Positions 1 through 6,184 of a stretch of DNA of 7,648 nt are shown here, in pieces. Location: NCBI GenBank assembly GCA_023432845.1, contig JAEZEY010000343.1, positions 1 to 7,648 of the forward strand, written 5' to 3'. Under the pieces are notes generated by a model. It was not told the DNA's origin and ran no database searches. It saw only the letters and a program-made list of their open reading frames with translations. The position numbers were made by a program, and so were the translations under genes. Position 1 is the first letter of the stretch; every line of letters starts with the position of its first letter. The DNA is from Pseudomonadota bacterium. Its GTDB lineage: Bacteria; Pseudomonadota; Alphaproteobacteria; Rhizobiales; Xanthobacteraceae.

Positions 1-1
1 T

Positions 2-1000
2 TTCGCCGATCTGGCCGCGCAGTCCGGACAAGGTGCGCCCCCAGGTGGAGTCGACCGGCAGATCGAGCTCGGTGCGCAAGCCGCGCGCGGAATCGTGTAT
101 GTGATTGAGACGCGCGCCGGTAGCGACGCCGCGTCCGCTCCGCAGGTCGTCGCGCAATTCGAGCACCTGACGCTCGAGCTCGGACAATACGATACTCACC
201 GACACACCATAGGGTGTCTCGGCAACGCGCGCGGCGGTGTCGCTGCCGGCGGCCTTGACGCCAAAGCGAATGAGCTGCCACGGCGCGGCCAGCCGGCTGC
301 GCACCGTCAGCAATGAGTACAGGAAGATATCGGTGCCAGGCGCACCGGTCCTTTCGATCAGCGCCTTGTATTCGTCGAGCGTCTTGGTGGAAAGATTGCC
401 GACCTGCACCGGCAGCCGCGCCTGCATGGCGTTGAGGCCGTCGCGCGCCCTGAGCACGCATTTCAGCGTCTGCGCGTCTTCCTCGGCGCGCTGTGTGCCG
501 ATCTGTCCGAGCAAACGCCGACGCGCCTGCTCGTCGACCGCGGCCGTTCGGATGCTGTCGTTGAGCGCGATAGCAACGCGATCCTGCAGCGTGCGGATGA
601 GGTATTGGGCCTTTTCGTCATCACCGGCCTGCAGCGCGGTGTTGACGAGATCGTCCATCTCCGAGGTGTCGTGCGGCAGGAGATCGCGGCCGATCCAGGT
701 CCACAACGGCTCGAGCGAGGCGCGCGCGATGCGGCCCGGGTGGCGGTGCTGGCCGAGATCGTCGACGAGGAAGGGCTCGAGCGGCTTGAAGAACAGGCGC
801 GCGGTGTGGCCGATGCGCGGCGGACCGGCCTGCTGCTCGCGCGCGATGCGGCGCAGCTCCTGCAGGACGATCTCCGCAGCGCCGAGGTCTTCGCCACGCA
901 GCAGACTGCGTTCGAACTCGCCAAGCAACATGACGCGCGCCTGCGGCGCGAGCGCGCGCAGATAGTTCTGGAGTCGTTCAATCGTGTCGGCGCCCGCCAT
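2..1000 (-). CDS. Conserved hypothetical helical protein, 5' part only (3' end beyond left edge)
   Basis: A minus-strand frame is open from an ATG at 1000 to the left edge without a stop, giving 333 codons of an incomplete gene. The protein starts MAGADTIERLQNYLRALAP and is rich in Leu, Ala, Arg and Glu in long runs that look alpha-helical. I see no signal peptide, membrane segment or catalytic motif. A short aromatic patch (LEPLWTWIGRDLLPHD) lies near residues 95-110. I do not recognise the family. Codon choice and residue composition look normal, whereas the other two minus frames give Arg/Ser-rich nonsense, so the reading frame itself is secure. The ribosome site is weak (GGTGGG about 12 bases upstream). 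The frame stays open a little further upstream but offers no better ATG close by. The gene follows the glycine-zipper lipoprotein after a 138-bp gap on the same strand and may have its own promoter there. Confidence 0.72.
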   Translation of the reverse strand, partial: MAGADTIERLQNYLRALAPQARVMLLGEFERSLLRGEDLGAAEIVLQELRRIAREQQAGPPRIGHTARLFFKPLEPFLVDDLGQHRHPGRIARASLEPLWTWIGRDLLPHDTSEMDDLVNTALQAGDDEKAQYLIRTLQDRVAIALNDSIRTAAVDEQARRRLLGQIGTQRAEEDAQTLKCVLRARDGLNAMQARLPVQVGNLSTKTLDEYKALIERTGAPGTDIFLYSLLTVRSRLAAPWQLIRFGVKAAGSDTAARVAETPYGVSVSIVLSELERQVLELRDDLRSGRGVATGARLNHIHDSARGLRTELDLPVDSTWGRTLSGLRGQIGE

Positions 1001-1049
1001 CGCCGGCTTTGCCCACCATGGTCGATAAGCGGCTGTGATACCGCGCGGG

Positions 1050-1068
1050 CCGTTAAGAACCGCTTAAG
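1050..1068 (-). promoter_or_regulatory. Candidate 11-bp-spaced direct repeat upstream of the left-edge gene
   Basis: On the minus strand CTTAA occurs at 1068-1064 and again at 1057-1053, eleven bases apart and followed by GCGG and CGG respectively. A one-helical-turn tandem repeat is the usual form of OmpR/PhoB-family operators. It lies 50-68 bases before the start of the left-edge gene, where a promoter would be expected. The half-site differs from the repeat found before the feuN-like gene, so a common regulator is not shown. Function is inferred only. Confidence 0.2.
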
Positions 1069-1070
1069 CA

Positions 1071-1080
1071 TGCCGCGGCA
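1071..1080. repeat. Short perfect palindrome TGCCGCGGCA
   Basis: This 10-base perfect palindrome lies between the lipoprotein gene and the left-edge gene, three bases from the CTTAA repeat. It could be an operator half or chance in GC-rich DNA. It has no T-run, so it is not a terminator. Confidence 0.2.
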
Positions 1081-1138
1081 AGGCAACGTCTCGAGGCCTT
1101 ATCGCCCCGAAACGCCGGAGTTCCGCCACGGTGGTGGC

Positions 1139-1630
1139 TTAGCTCAGCGGTGTCCAGGTGCCATCCGGATTACGGCAAGCGGTGCCGCGTGCGGTCTCCG
1201 GCTGGCCGCTGATATAGATGGTGTGCGTGTAGGAGCGGCAATTCCTGCCACGCTCAACATAGGCCGGGCCGGGCACGACGGTACCGTAACGGCCCGAGTC
1301 CGGATTCTTCCAGGTCACGGGCGCCCCCGACGGGCCCTTTTCCAACGCGTCCATCTGCGCCGCATAGGCCCGCTGGCGATCCTGCTCGTCGAGCGAGGCG
1401 CCAATGCGGTTGCCGATCAGGCCGCCGAGCAAACCACCAATCGCCGCGCCGGCCAGACGGTCACCGGTGCCGCCACCCGCGACCGCCGCGCCCAGAAGCG
1501 CACCAGTGCCGGCGCCGAGCAGGGTGCCGGTGTTTTCGCGCGGTCCGGGGCCCGAACCGTCGGGGTTGCCCGCACAGGCGGCGAGCGACAGGCCGACAGC
1601 GGCGATGGCAAGAAACTTGGTTGCGGACAT
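1139..1630 (-). CDS. Glycine-zipper lipoprotein, 17-kDa surface antigen type
   Basis: A 163-residue exported lipoprotein. The N-terminus (MSATKFLAIAAVGLSLAAC) is a short signal peptide ending in a lipobox with the acylated Cys at residue 19. A Gly/Ala-rich stretch with GxxxG-type spacing follows at about residues 35-75 (repeats such as LLGAGTGALLGAAV and GGLLGGLIGNRIG), which is a glycine-zipper membrane segment. The C-terminal part has W-NP-SG-YG, a CRSYT motif and a final ACRNPDGTW, the pattern of the Rickettsia 17-kDa antigen family. The protein probably sits in the outer membrane; its exact function is unknown. I chose the ATG at 1630 over a TTG at 1651 because the latter adds seven residues before a textbook signal peptide. 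The only ribosome site is a G-run (1638-1642). The sensor kinase gene ends 115 bp upstream on the same strand. Whether the pair regulates this gene cannot be seen from the sequence. Confidence 0.88.
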   Translation of the reverse strand: MSATKFLAIAAVGLSLAACAGNPDGSGPGPRENTGTLLGAGTGALLGAAVAGGGTGDRLAGAAIGGLLGGLIGNRIGASLDEQDRQRAYAAQMDALEKGPSGAPVTWKNPDSGRYGTVVPGPAYVERGRNCRSYTHTIYISGQPETARGTACRNPDGTWTPLS

Positions 1631-1687
1631 CAAGAGACCCCCGGAATGCAATGGAGCGGACGGCAGGTCGATCCCGCCTGACTGGAA

Positions 1688-1693
1688 CTTATA
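1688..1693 (-). promoter_or_regulatory. Possible -10 element of the lipoprotein gene
   Basis: The gap between the sensor kinase and the lipoprotein gene holds a locally AT-rich patch. TATAAG on the minus strand lies about 58 bases before the lipoprotein ATG. No convincing -35 box is found 16-18 bases further up, so this is a weak call. Confidence 0.25.
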
Positions 1694-1745
1694 CTGTTAT
1701 CGAAAGGCAACAAATGGGGCAAAAGTCCGGCGCCCACAACTGTGA

Positions 1746-3113
1746 TTATCCCGCTGGCAGCGTCAAATCCGCCCGCAGGCCCCCGATCGGCGCCGCGCCG
1801 AGCGTGAGTTCGCCGCCATAGAGCCCGGCGAGCTCGACCACGATCGACAGTCCAAGGCCGGAGCCGGGCTTGGTCTCGTCGAGCCTGCGGCCGCGGCGGG
1901 CGACCTGCTCGCGCTCGGCCGGCGTCAGCCCGGGTCCGTCATCGTCGACGACGATGCGCACCACCTGCCCCTCGCCGACGCCGACGCCGACGCCCAGCAC
2001 TTCGATGACGACCCGCGACGCTGCCCATTTGCAGGCATTGTCGATCAGATTGCCCAGCATCTCCTCGAGATCGGCGCGCTCGCCGCGAAAGCGGACCGGA
2101 GCTACCGCCCTGACCTCGATGGCGATGGCACGGTCGCGATGGATCTTCTCCATGGTGCGCGCCAGCGCCTCGACCACCGGCGCCACCTCCGTCAGCGAAC
2201 CGACCACAGTCACGCGCGCCGCGATGCGCGCGCGCTCGAGATGCCGCGCCACCTGGTCGCGCATGATCGCGGCCTGCTCCTCCACCTTCTCAGCCAAGGG
2301 ATCGCCGGGCCGCGCCGCCGCCTCGTTGACCATGACAGACAGCGGCGTCTTCAACGCGTGCGCAAGATTGCCGACATGGGTGCGGGCGCGCTCGACGATG
2401 CCCTTGTTGGCTTCGATCAGCGCATTGGTCTCGCGCGCCAGCGGCGCAATTTCGACCGGAAAATCGCCCGCGAGGCGCTCGGCATTGCCGGAGCGGATCG
2501 CGGCGAGGCTGTTCGTGATGCGCTTGAGTGGCGCCAGGCCGAAGCGCACCTGAAACATCGTTGTCAGCAGTAGCACCGCAGCAAGGATCGCGAAGGTGAT
2601 CAGCAGCGCCCTGTCGAAGGCGCGGACGTCCTCGGTGATTTCCGCAGCGTCGCCAGCCACCGCGACCACATACCGGCCTTCATCGCCGAGATCGATGTTG
2701 CGCTCAACCAGGCGCAGCTTCTGCGCTTCCGGCCCGGTGACATAGCCTTGGCGCGACCCGTCGGGACCGGCGGCAACGCCCATGTCCTCGAGATGCGGGA
2801 GGCCACCGTCCCACAGCGACCTCGACGCGCGCAACTCCGGCTTGGCGCCGCCGAGCTTGGTGACCTGCCAGTACCAGCCCGACAGCGGCAACTCGAACAG
2901 GGGCTCGCCCAGCGCCTGCGGAAAGCGTTCGTCTTCAGGTGCTGCGACATCCGCCACCAAGGTGCGCAGATAAACGCCGAGCCTGCGGTCGAACGACCGC
3001 TCCACCGTCTGCCGGTTGAGTGACGATAGAACAATGCCGGTGACCAGCAGGATCGCAACCGTCCAGGCGGAAGCCGACAGGAACAGGCGTAGCGCGAGGG
3101 AATTGAAGCGCAT
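1746..3113 (-). CDS. feuQ: PhoQ-like sensor histidine kinase, probable FeuQ
   Basis: A 455-residue inner-membrane sensor kinase that should phosphorylate the regulator encoded just upstream. It has a first membrane segment (about 10-32), a periplasmic sensing region (33-167, including PLSGWYWQV), and a second membrane segment (168-190). A HAMP-like linker, a dimerisation helix with phospho-accepting His252 in LAHALKTPL, and a C-terminal ATPase follow. The ATPase shows an N box (GNLIDNACKWA), a G1 box (DDDGPGL) and a G2 box (GSGLGL). The HxLKTPL form of the H box is the PhoQ type. The ATG at 3113 is preferred. It lies five bases after the regulator stop, whereas a TTG at 3122 overlaps that stop. 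Either way translation looks coupled. FeuQ is inferred from the PhoP/PhoQ type, the rhizobial-looking context and the feuN-like gene. A generic PhoQ homologue with another role remains possible. Confidence 0.9.
   Translation of the reverse strand: MRFNSLALRLFLSASAWTVAILLVTGIVLSSLNRQTVERSFDRRLGVYLRTLVADVAAPEDERFPQALGEPLFELPLSGWYWQVTKLGGAKPELRASRSLWDGGLPHLEDMGVAAGPDGSRQGYVTGPEAQKLRLVERNIDLGDEGRYVVAVAGDAAEITEDVRAFDRALLITFAILAAVLLLTTMFQVRFGLAPLKRITNSLAAIRSGNAERLAGDFPVEIAPLARETNALIEANKGIVERARTHVGNLAHALKTPLSVMVNEAAARPGDPLAEKVEEQAAIMRDQVARHLERARIAARVTVVGSLTEVAPVVEALARTMEKIHRDRAIAIEVRAVAPVRFRGERADLEEMLGNLIDNACKWAASRVVIEVLGVGVGVGEGQVVRIVVDDDGPGLTPAEREQVARRGRRLDETKPGSGLGLSIVVELAGLYGGELTLGAAPIGGLRADLTLPAG
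1974..1994. repeat. In-frame hexanucleotide repeat (GCCGAC)3 inside the kinase gene
   Basis: Three and a half head-to-tail copies of GCCGAC encode GVGVGVGEG, lying between the N and G1 boxes of the kinase ATPase domain. Each unit is six bases, so gain or loss by slippage would add or remove two residues without shifting the frame. That loop of the fold is variable in kinases and probably tolerates this. Confidence 0.6.
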
Positions 3114-3118
3114 CGCGA

Positions 3119-3784
3119 TCAACTGCCCGGCGGCGCGAGCATGTAACCGAGCCCGCGCACGGTCTGGATGATATCGATGCCGAGCTTCCTGCGGATGCGG
3201 CCGACGAACACCTCGATGGTGTTAGAGTCGCGATCGAAATCCTGGTCGTAGAGATGCTCGACCAGTTCGGTCCGCGACACCACGCGGCCATTGTGGTGCA
3301 TCAGATAGGCGAGCAACCGGTATTCATGGCTGGTCAGCTTCACCGGATTGCCGTTGACGGTGACGCGGCCGTTGCGCGTATCGAGGCGTACCGGCCCGCA
3401 TTCGAATTCGCTTCTGGCGTGGCCGGTCGAGCGGCGCAGCAGCGCGCGCAGCCGGGCCAGCACCTCCTCGAGATGAAACGGTTTGGCGACGTAATCGTCG
3501 GCGCCGGCGTCGAAGCCCTGCACTTTGTCGCTCCAGCGGTCGCGCGCCGTCAGCATCAGGACCGGCATGGTGCGGCCGTTGCGCCGCCACGCCTCGAGCA
3601 CCGAGATGCCGTCCATCTTCGGCAGGCCGATATCGAGCACCACCGCGTCATAGGGTTCGGTGTCACCCAGGAACAGGCCTTCTTCGCCGTCGAAGGCGCG
3701 ATCGACCACATAGCCGGCGTCGGACAGCGCGCCGGTCAGTTGGCGGTTGAGATCGGGATCGTCCTCGACGACGAGGAGGCGCAA
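3119..3784 (-). CDS. feuP: OmpR/PhoP-family response regulator, probable FeuP
   Basis: A 221-residue cytoplasmic two-component regulator. The receiver domain (1-120) keeps the acidic pair Asp8/Asp9, phospho-acceptor Asp51 in VVLDIGLP, Thr79 and Lys101 in AKPFH. The winged-helix DNA-binding domain (about 125-217) ends in the usual TVRGLGYML. The stretch TARDRWSDKV-G-DAGADDYV resembles PhoP and FeuP proteins. In Sinorhizobium meliloti, FeuP activates genes that include the cyclic beta-glucan exporter. The start is TTG at 3784. It has a GGAGA ribosome site eight bases upstream (3793-3797) and gives the canonical N-terminus MRLLVVEDD. An in-frame TAG lies further upstream with no ATG between, so the TTG start is well supported. 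The stop overlaps a possible TTG start of the kinase, and the 114-bp gap to the feuN-like gene upstream may hold a promoter. Confidence 0.92.
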   Translation of the reverse strand: MRLLVVEDDPDLNRQLTGALSDAGYVVDRAFDGEEGLFLGDTEPYDAVVLDIGLPKMDGISVLEAWRRNGRTMPVLMLTARDRWSDKVQGFDAGADDYVAKPFHLEEVLARLRALLRRSTGHARSEFECGPVRLDTRNGRVTVNGNPVKLTSHEYRLLAYLMHHNGRVVSRTELVEHLYDQDFDRDSNTIEVFVGRIRRKLGIDIIQTVRGLGYMLAPPGS

Positions 3785-3792
3785 GACTTTGT

Positions 3793-3797
3793 TCTCC
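3793..3797 (-). promoter_or_regulatory. Ribosome binding site deciding the TTG start of the regulator
   Basis: GGAGA on the minus strand is separated by eight bases from the TTG at 3784. It is the reason for accepting a rare start codon for this gene. Confidence 0.6.
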
Positions 3798-3898
3798 GCA
3801 CGATTCGCATTCGGCCAGCGATCCTAGCCGAAAACGCACAGCGGCGATCTCGGCGGAAATTAAGCCTTTTTCGCGGTCGCGAGGGAATGGCGGGAGAT

Positions 3899-4225
3899 TT
3901 ACAGCCCCGAGATTGGCTGCCCGTTGCCGGCATCGAGCACGGCGCGGGTCACCTTGCCGCTGCGGCCGAGCAAGGTCAGTTCGTAGACAAGCCTGTCGTC
4001 GCGCCGGCACAACTCGGCGCGCACCACTTCGCCGCGGCGGCCGCGCTCGTGCAGCGCCTTGATGGCGGCGGCCAGCGGAATGGCCTTGCGCTCGACAATG
4101 GCGTCGCGTTGCTCGGCCCTCGTCAGACAGTCGCGTGACGAGCGGTCGGCGCCGAGCGACGCCGCTCCGGGGACGATGAGGCAGCCGAACAGGATTAATG
4201 CGGCGGTTATGCGGGAAACCGGCAT
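3899..4225 (-). CDS. feuN: Small exported PepSY-like protein, probable FeuN
   Basis: A 108-residue protein with a signal peptide (basic MPVSR, hydrophobic core to about residue 21, likely cleavage near SLGA). The mature part is about 80 residues and looks like a single PepSY-type domain. It has a helix of the AAIKALHERGRRGEVV type, then strands (VVRAEL, RLVYELTLL), and a closing KVTRAVLDAGNG. The mature part has two cysteines (DCLTRAEQ and ELCRRDD) that could form a disulfide in the periplasm. In S. meliloti a small periplasmic protein, FeuN, is encoded next to feuPQ and holds FeuQ in check. Position, size and export match, so I propose the same role. The ATG at 4225 is fixed by an in-frame TGA five codons upstream. 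No Shine-Dalgarno sequence precedes it (the leader is TTTCCCCCTC), which fits a very short leader. A Cys at residue 15 does not form a convincing lipobox. Confidence 0.8.
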   Translation of the reverse strand: MPVSRITAALILFGCLIVPGAASLGADRSSRDCLTRAEQRDAIVERKAIPLAAAIKALHERGRRGEVVRAELCRRDDRLVYELTLLGRSGKVTRAVLDAGNGQPISGL

Positions 4226-4233
4226 GAGGGGGA

Positions 4234-4266
4234 AATATCAGCGTGCCGGTGAACGCGGGCTGAACG
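4234..4266 (-). promoter_or_regulatory. Candidate PhoP-box-like promoter of the feuN-feuP-feuQ locus
   Basis: On the minus strand CGTTCA at 4266-4261 is repeated exactly at 4255-4250, with a five-base spacer (period 11). Ten bases further on is GATATT (4239-4234), a plausible -10 box, and the ATG follows 8 bases after it. Known PhoP boxes are GTTTA-type hexamers with a five-base spacer, placed about 12 bases before the -10 in activated promoters that lack a good -35. The match in geometry is seen directly; the assignment to the regulator encoded here is inference. Confidence 0.4.
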
Positions 4267-4282
4267 GCTTGTCAAGGCACCG

Positions 4283-4963
4283 TCAGCCCTCGAAGCCCTC
4301 GAACGAGGCGAAGTCCTCGAGCGGCGCGCGGGGCGCACGCCATTGATTGATCGGCGCCGACGGGTCTTCGTAACCCAACGCCATGCCGGAATAGATCATC
4401 AAATGATCGGGGAGTTTCAGGAACGCGCGCACGGTCCTGTGGAACGATACCCAGGCTTGCTGCGGACAGGTGTGCAGACCGTGGCCGCGCGCCAGCAGGG
4501 CGACGGTCTGCAAATAGCCTCCGATATCGGCCCATTGCGCGACATCGTGGTCCTTTTCGCGCGCAAAGAACAGCGCCACCGGTGCACCGAAGAATTCATA
4601 ATTGCGGGCATACTGCCGGTATCGCGACGCCTTGTCCTCGCGCGGCACGCCGATCGATTCGTAGAGCATTTCGCCGACCTTGAAGCTGCGCCCGCGATAC
4701 GGCTCCGTCATCGGCTGCGGATAGATGGTGTATTCAACGCCCTCGCCTTTCGGCAGTTCGCTGGCCATGCGCGGCGCCAGCAGAGCCCGCAACTCCTCGA
4801 CGCGCTTGCCCGCCAGCGCATAAACACGCCACGGCTGCATGTTGCCGGCCGACGGCGCCCGCGCCGCCCGCTCGATGATGTCGCGCACAGTTGCTTCCGG
4901 CACCGGCTTGTCGAGATAGGCGCGACAGGAGTAGCGCGAGGAAACGGCTTCGAAGATATCCAT
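4283..4963 (-). CDS. Nitroreductase-family FMN flavoprotein
   Basis: A 226-residue protein of the nitroreductase superfamily, cytoplasmic enzymes that use FMN and NAD(P)H to reduce nitro groups, quinones or other acceptors. The FMN-phosphate motif R-x-S-x-R is at residues 10-14 (RYSCR), and the second family motif RAPSAGNMQPW at 35-45. The central GGYLQTVALLARGHGLHTC at about 150-168 is the usual dimer and active-site helix with a following turn. The physiological substrate cannot be told from sequence. The ATG at 4963 is chosen because GGAG lies 11 bases upstream. An in-frame TTG at 4972 would leave only two bases after that GGAG. The gene lies 33 bp downstream of the capsid remnant on the same strand and could be read from it. 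It looks like an ordinary host gene marking the left border of the phage-derived segment. Confidence 0.92.
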   Translation of the reverse strand: MDIFEAVSSRYSCRAYLDKPVPEATVRDIIERAARAPSAGNMQPWRVYALAGKRVEELRALLAPRMASELPKGEGVEYTIYPQPMTEPYRGRSFKVGEMLYESIGVPREDKASRYRQYARNYEFFGAPVALFFAREKDHDVAQWADIGGYLQTVALLARGHGLHTCPQQAWVSFHRTVRAFLKLPDHLMIYSGMALGYEDPSAPINQWRAPRAPLEDFASFEGFEG

Positions 4964-4996
4964 GAGTGGCAAGGCTCCGCAAATTGCGGGCGGACC

Positions 4997-6070
4997 TTAC
5001 CGCCTCGTCAGAATCCGCGCCACCTTCTCCAGGCTGCGCCCGCCGAAATAGGCAGTGAGCACGATCATGGCCCAATCGGACACGTCGCCCTTCAGCGGGT
5101 CGGTGGTGCCGAGACCGAGAACCTTGCGGTTCATCACGAAGTTCGCGTTCTGCCGGTAACCGGCCTTCAGCGCATAGATCAGATCGACCAGCGCATCGGA
5201 CGGGTGCGACGCTGTAAATGCGCCGGCCGCGCCGGAAGCGATGAAACCGAGATTGCCCCAGCTCCAGGACGCGTTCGCCACGGTGTCGTAGGCGAGGAAA
5301 CCCTTCGGCTTGTTCGAGCCGTCGCCGGTGACGAAGGCCGTGCCCTCCTGCGCCGCGAACACGGCCTCCACTTCCTGCGCCAGCCACTCTTCGATGTTCA
5401 CCGCCGAGTCCTCGAGTAAGCTCGCGGTGGCCGCCGGCTGGGCATAGAGCTCCATCGCCGGAAACGACAGTTGATCGAGCGTCGGCGACGCCGTCTGCGT
5501 GCGCGCGTCGGTCTCGCCGACCCAGCCGACCGCGGGCCCGGCCGTCATGAACGGCTTCTTGTAGACATTGCCCGAGATGGTGCGCGCGCCGGCGATCGAG
5601 CGGATCGGCGACACTGCCGTCAGACGCCGGCCGATCTCGCTCTCCAGTTCCACCGGCACGGTGTAGCCGCCGTCGGCATTGGAGCCGATCGACATTGCCT
5701 TGGCCTCCAGCGCGGCGAGACCCGCGGCATCGCCGCCGCGCATATAGGCGTCGAAGGCCTGTTTGTGCTCGAGCGCATGGGCGCTGCGCGCCGCCTTCTG
5801 CTCGGCGCCGAACGCCGGCCGCGCCGATTTGAGCACAATGTCGTCGAGCTTGCGCTGCTGGGCATCGAGCGCGGCGTTGATGCGGACGAGCTTGTCCTCG
5901 ATCAGCGCGTCGCCGGCGCGCTTCTGCTCAAGCGCCAGGCGCTCGTCATTGCTCTCCTTGAAGGCCTCGAAGGCGCGCATCATCTCGGCATGCGTCACCA
6001 CCGCGTCGTGCGGAATGCCCGACTTGGTTTCGTAGGATTTGGTCTCCAGCGTGGTCGTATCGATATCCAT
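4997..6070 (-). pseudogene. HK97-fold major capsid protein, GTA gp5 type, C-terminally truncated and fused to a membrane-like tail
   Basis: A 357-residue reading frame. Residues 1-105 are a charged, coiled-coil-like delta region that is removed during capsid maturation in this family. About 125-316 is the capsid proper: SIGSNADGGYTVP, a P-I-R-S-I segment, GWVGE, the E-loop-side LLEDSAVNIEEWLAQEV, VTGDGSNKPKGFLAY, and the spine-helix segment ending AGYRQNANFVMNR. After NRKVLG the expected K-F-K-D-x-x-G-YLWQP section and the rest of the A and P domains are missing. Instead 38 residues follow, including DWAMIVLTAYFGGRSLEKV, which reads like the end of a small phage membrane protein. The frame has no stops, so this is a clean in-frame fusion, probably by deletion. 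It should not form capsids. AGGAG lies seven bases before this ATG; an ATG one codon earlier (6073) is also possible. The overall type resembles the RcGTA capsid. Confidence 0.85.
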
Positions 6071-6073
6071 CAT

Positions 6074-6184
6074 GGCTCTCCTGTTGAATGGATGTCTCTG
6101 GTACAATGGCAAAACTTCGCTATCCTCGGCCGGCCGGCGCCGGGCGGACGACAAGAACGGCGCGTGAAAAGTAGGAAACGCTAA
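6074..6184. promoter_or_regulatory. Divergent intergenic region between capsid remnant and methyltransferase
   Basis: The two genes face away from each other across 111 bp, so both promoters should lie here. TACAAT at 6102-6107 is a fair -10 box for the methyltransferase, but the nearest -35-like TTGAAT is only 12 bases before it, so the promoter is unproven. A GC-rich palindrome CCGGCGCCGG is at 6134-6143. An AGGAGA ribosome site for the capsid frame is at 6077-6082, and AGGAAA for the methyltransferase at 6173-6178. Confidence 0.35.

Noticed and set aside
463..1086. Minus-strand open frame of 207 codons
   Set aside because: Its product is an Arg/Ser/Ala-rich string typical of a wrong frame in GC-rich DNA. 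The neighbouring minus frame starting at 1000 gives the natural-looking protein.
1125..1138. Hairpin GCCAC/GTGGC directly after the lipoprotein stop
   Set aside because: Only a five-base stem with a four-base loop and no following T-run, so it is not supported as a terminator.
605..1681. Long plus-strand open frame (358 codons)
   Set aside because: It lies antisense to the left-edge gene and the lipoprotein, both of which show convincing protein features. The plus-strand product has no recognisable motif and crosses an intergenic gap.
3869..3882. Hairpin TCGC/GCGA with an adjacent T-run between the feuN-like gene and the regulator
   Set aside because: The stem is four bases and the T-run lies on the wrong side for minus-strand transcription.
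3254..4138. Plus-strand open frame of 294 codons
   Set aside because: Entirely antisense to the response regulator and the feuN-like gene; an artefact of high GC.
4181..4183. Cys15 of the feuN-like protein as a lipoprotein acylation site
   Set aside because: The preceding residues (I-L-F-G) are not a good lipobox, and a conventional cleavage site follows later.
4270..4275. TTGACA on the minus strand as a -35 box for the feuN-like gene
   Set aside because: The GATATT candidate lies 30 bases away, too far, and the hexamer at the right distance (TTCACC) is a poor -10 box. The repeat-driven promoter fits better.
4343..5419. Plus-strand open frame of 358 codons
   Set aside because: Antisense to the nitroreductase and capsid remnant, with no family features.
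5471..6184. Plus-strand open frame of 237 codons ending just before the methyltransferase
   Set aside because: Antisense to the capsid coding region; its stop simply precedes the GTG start by chance.
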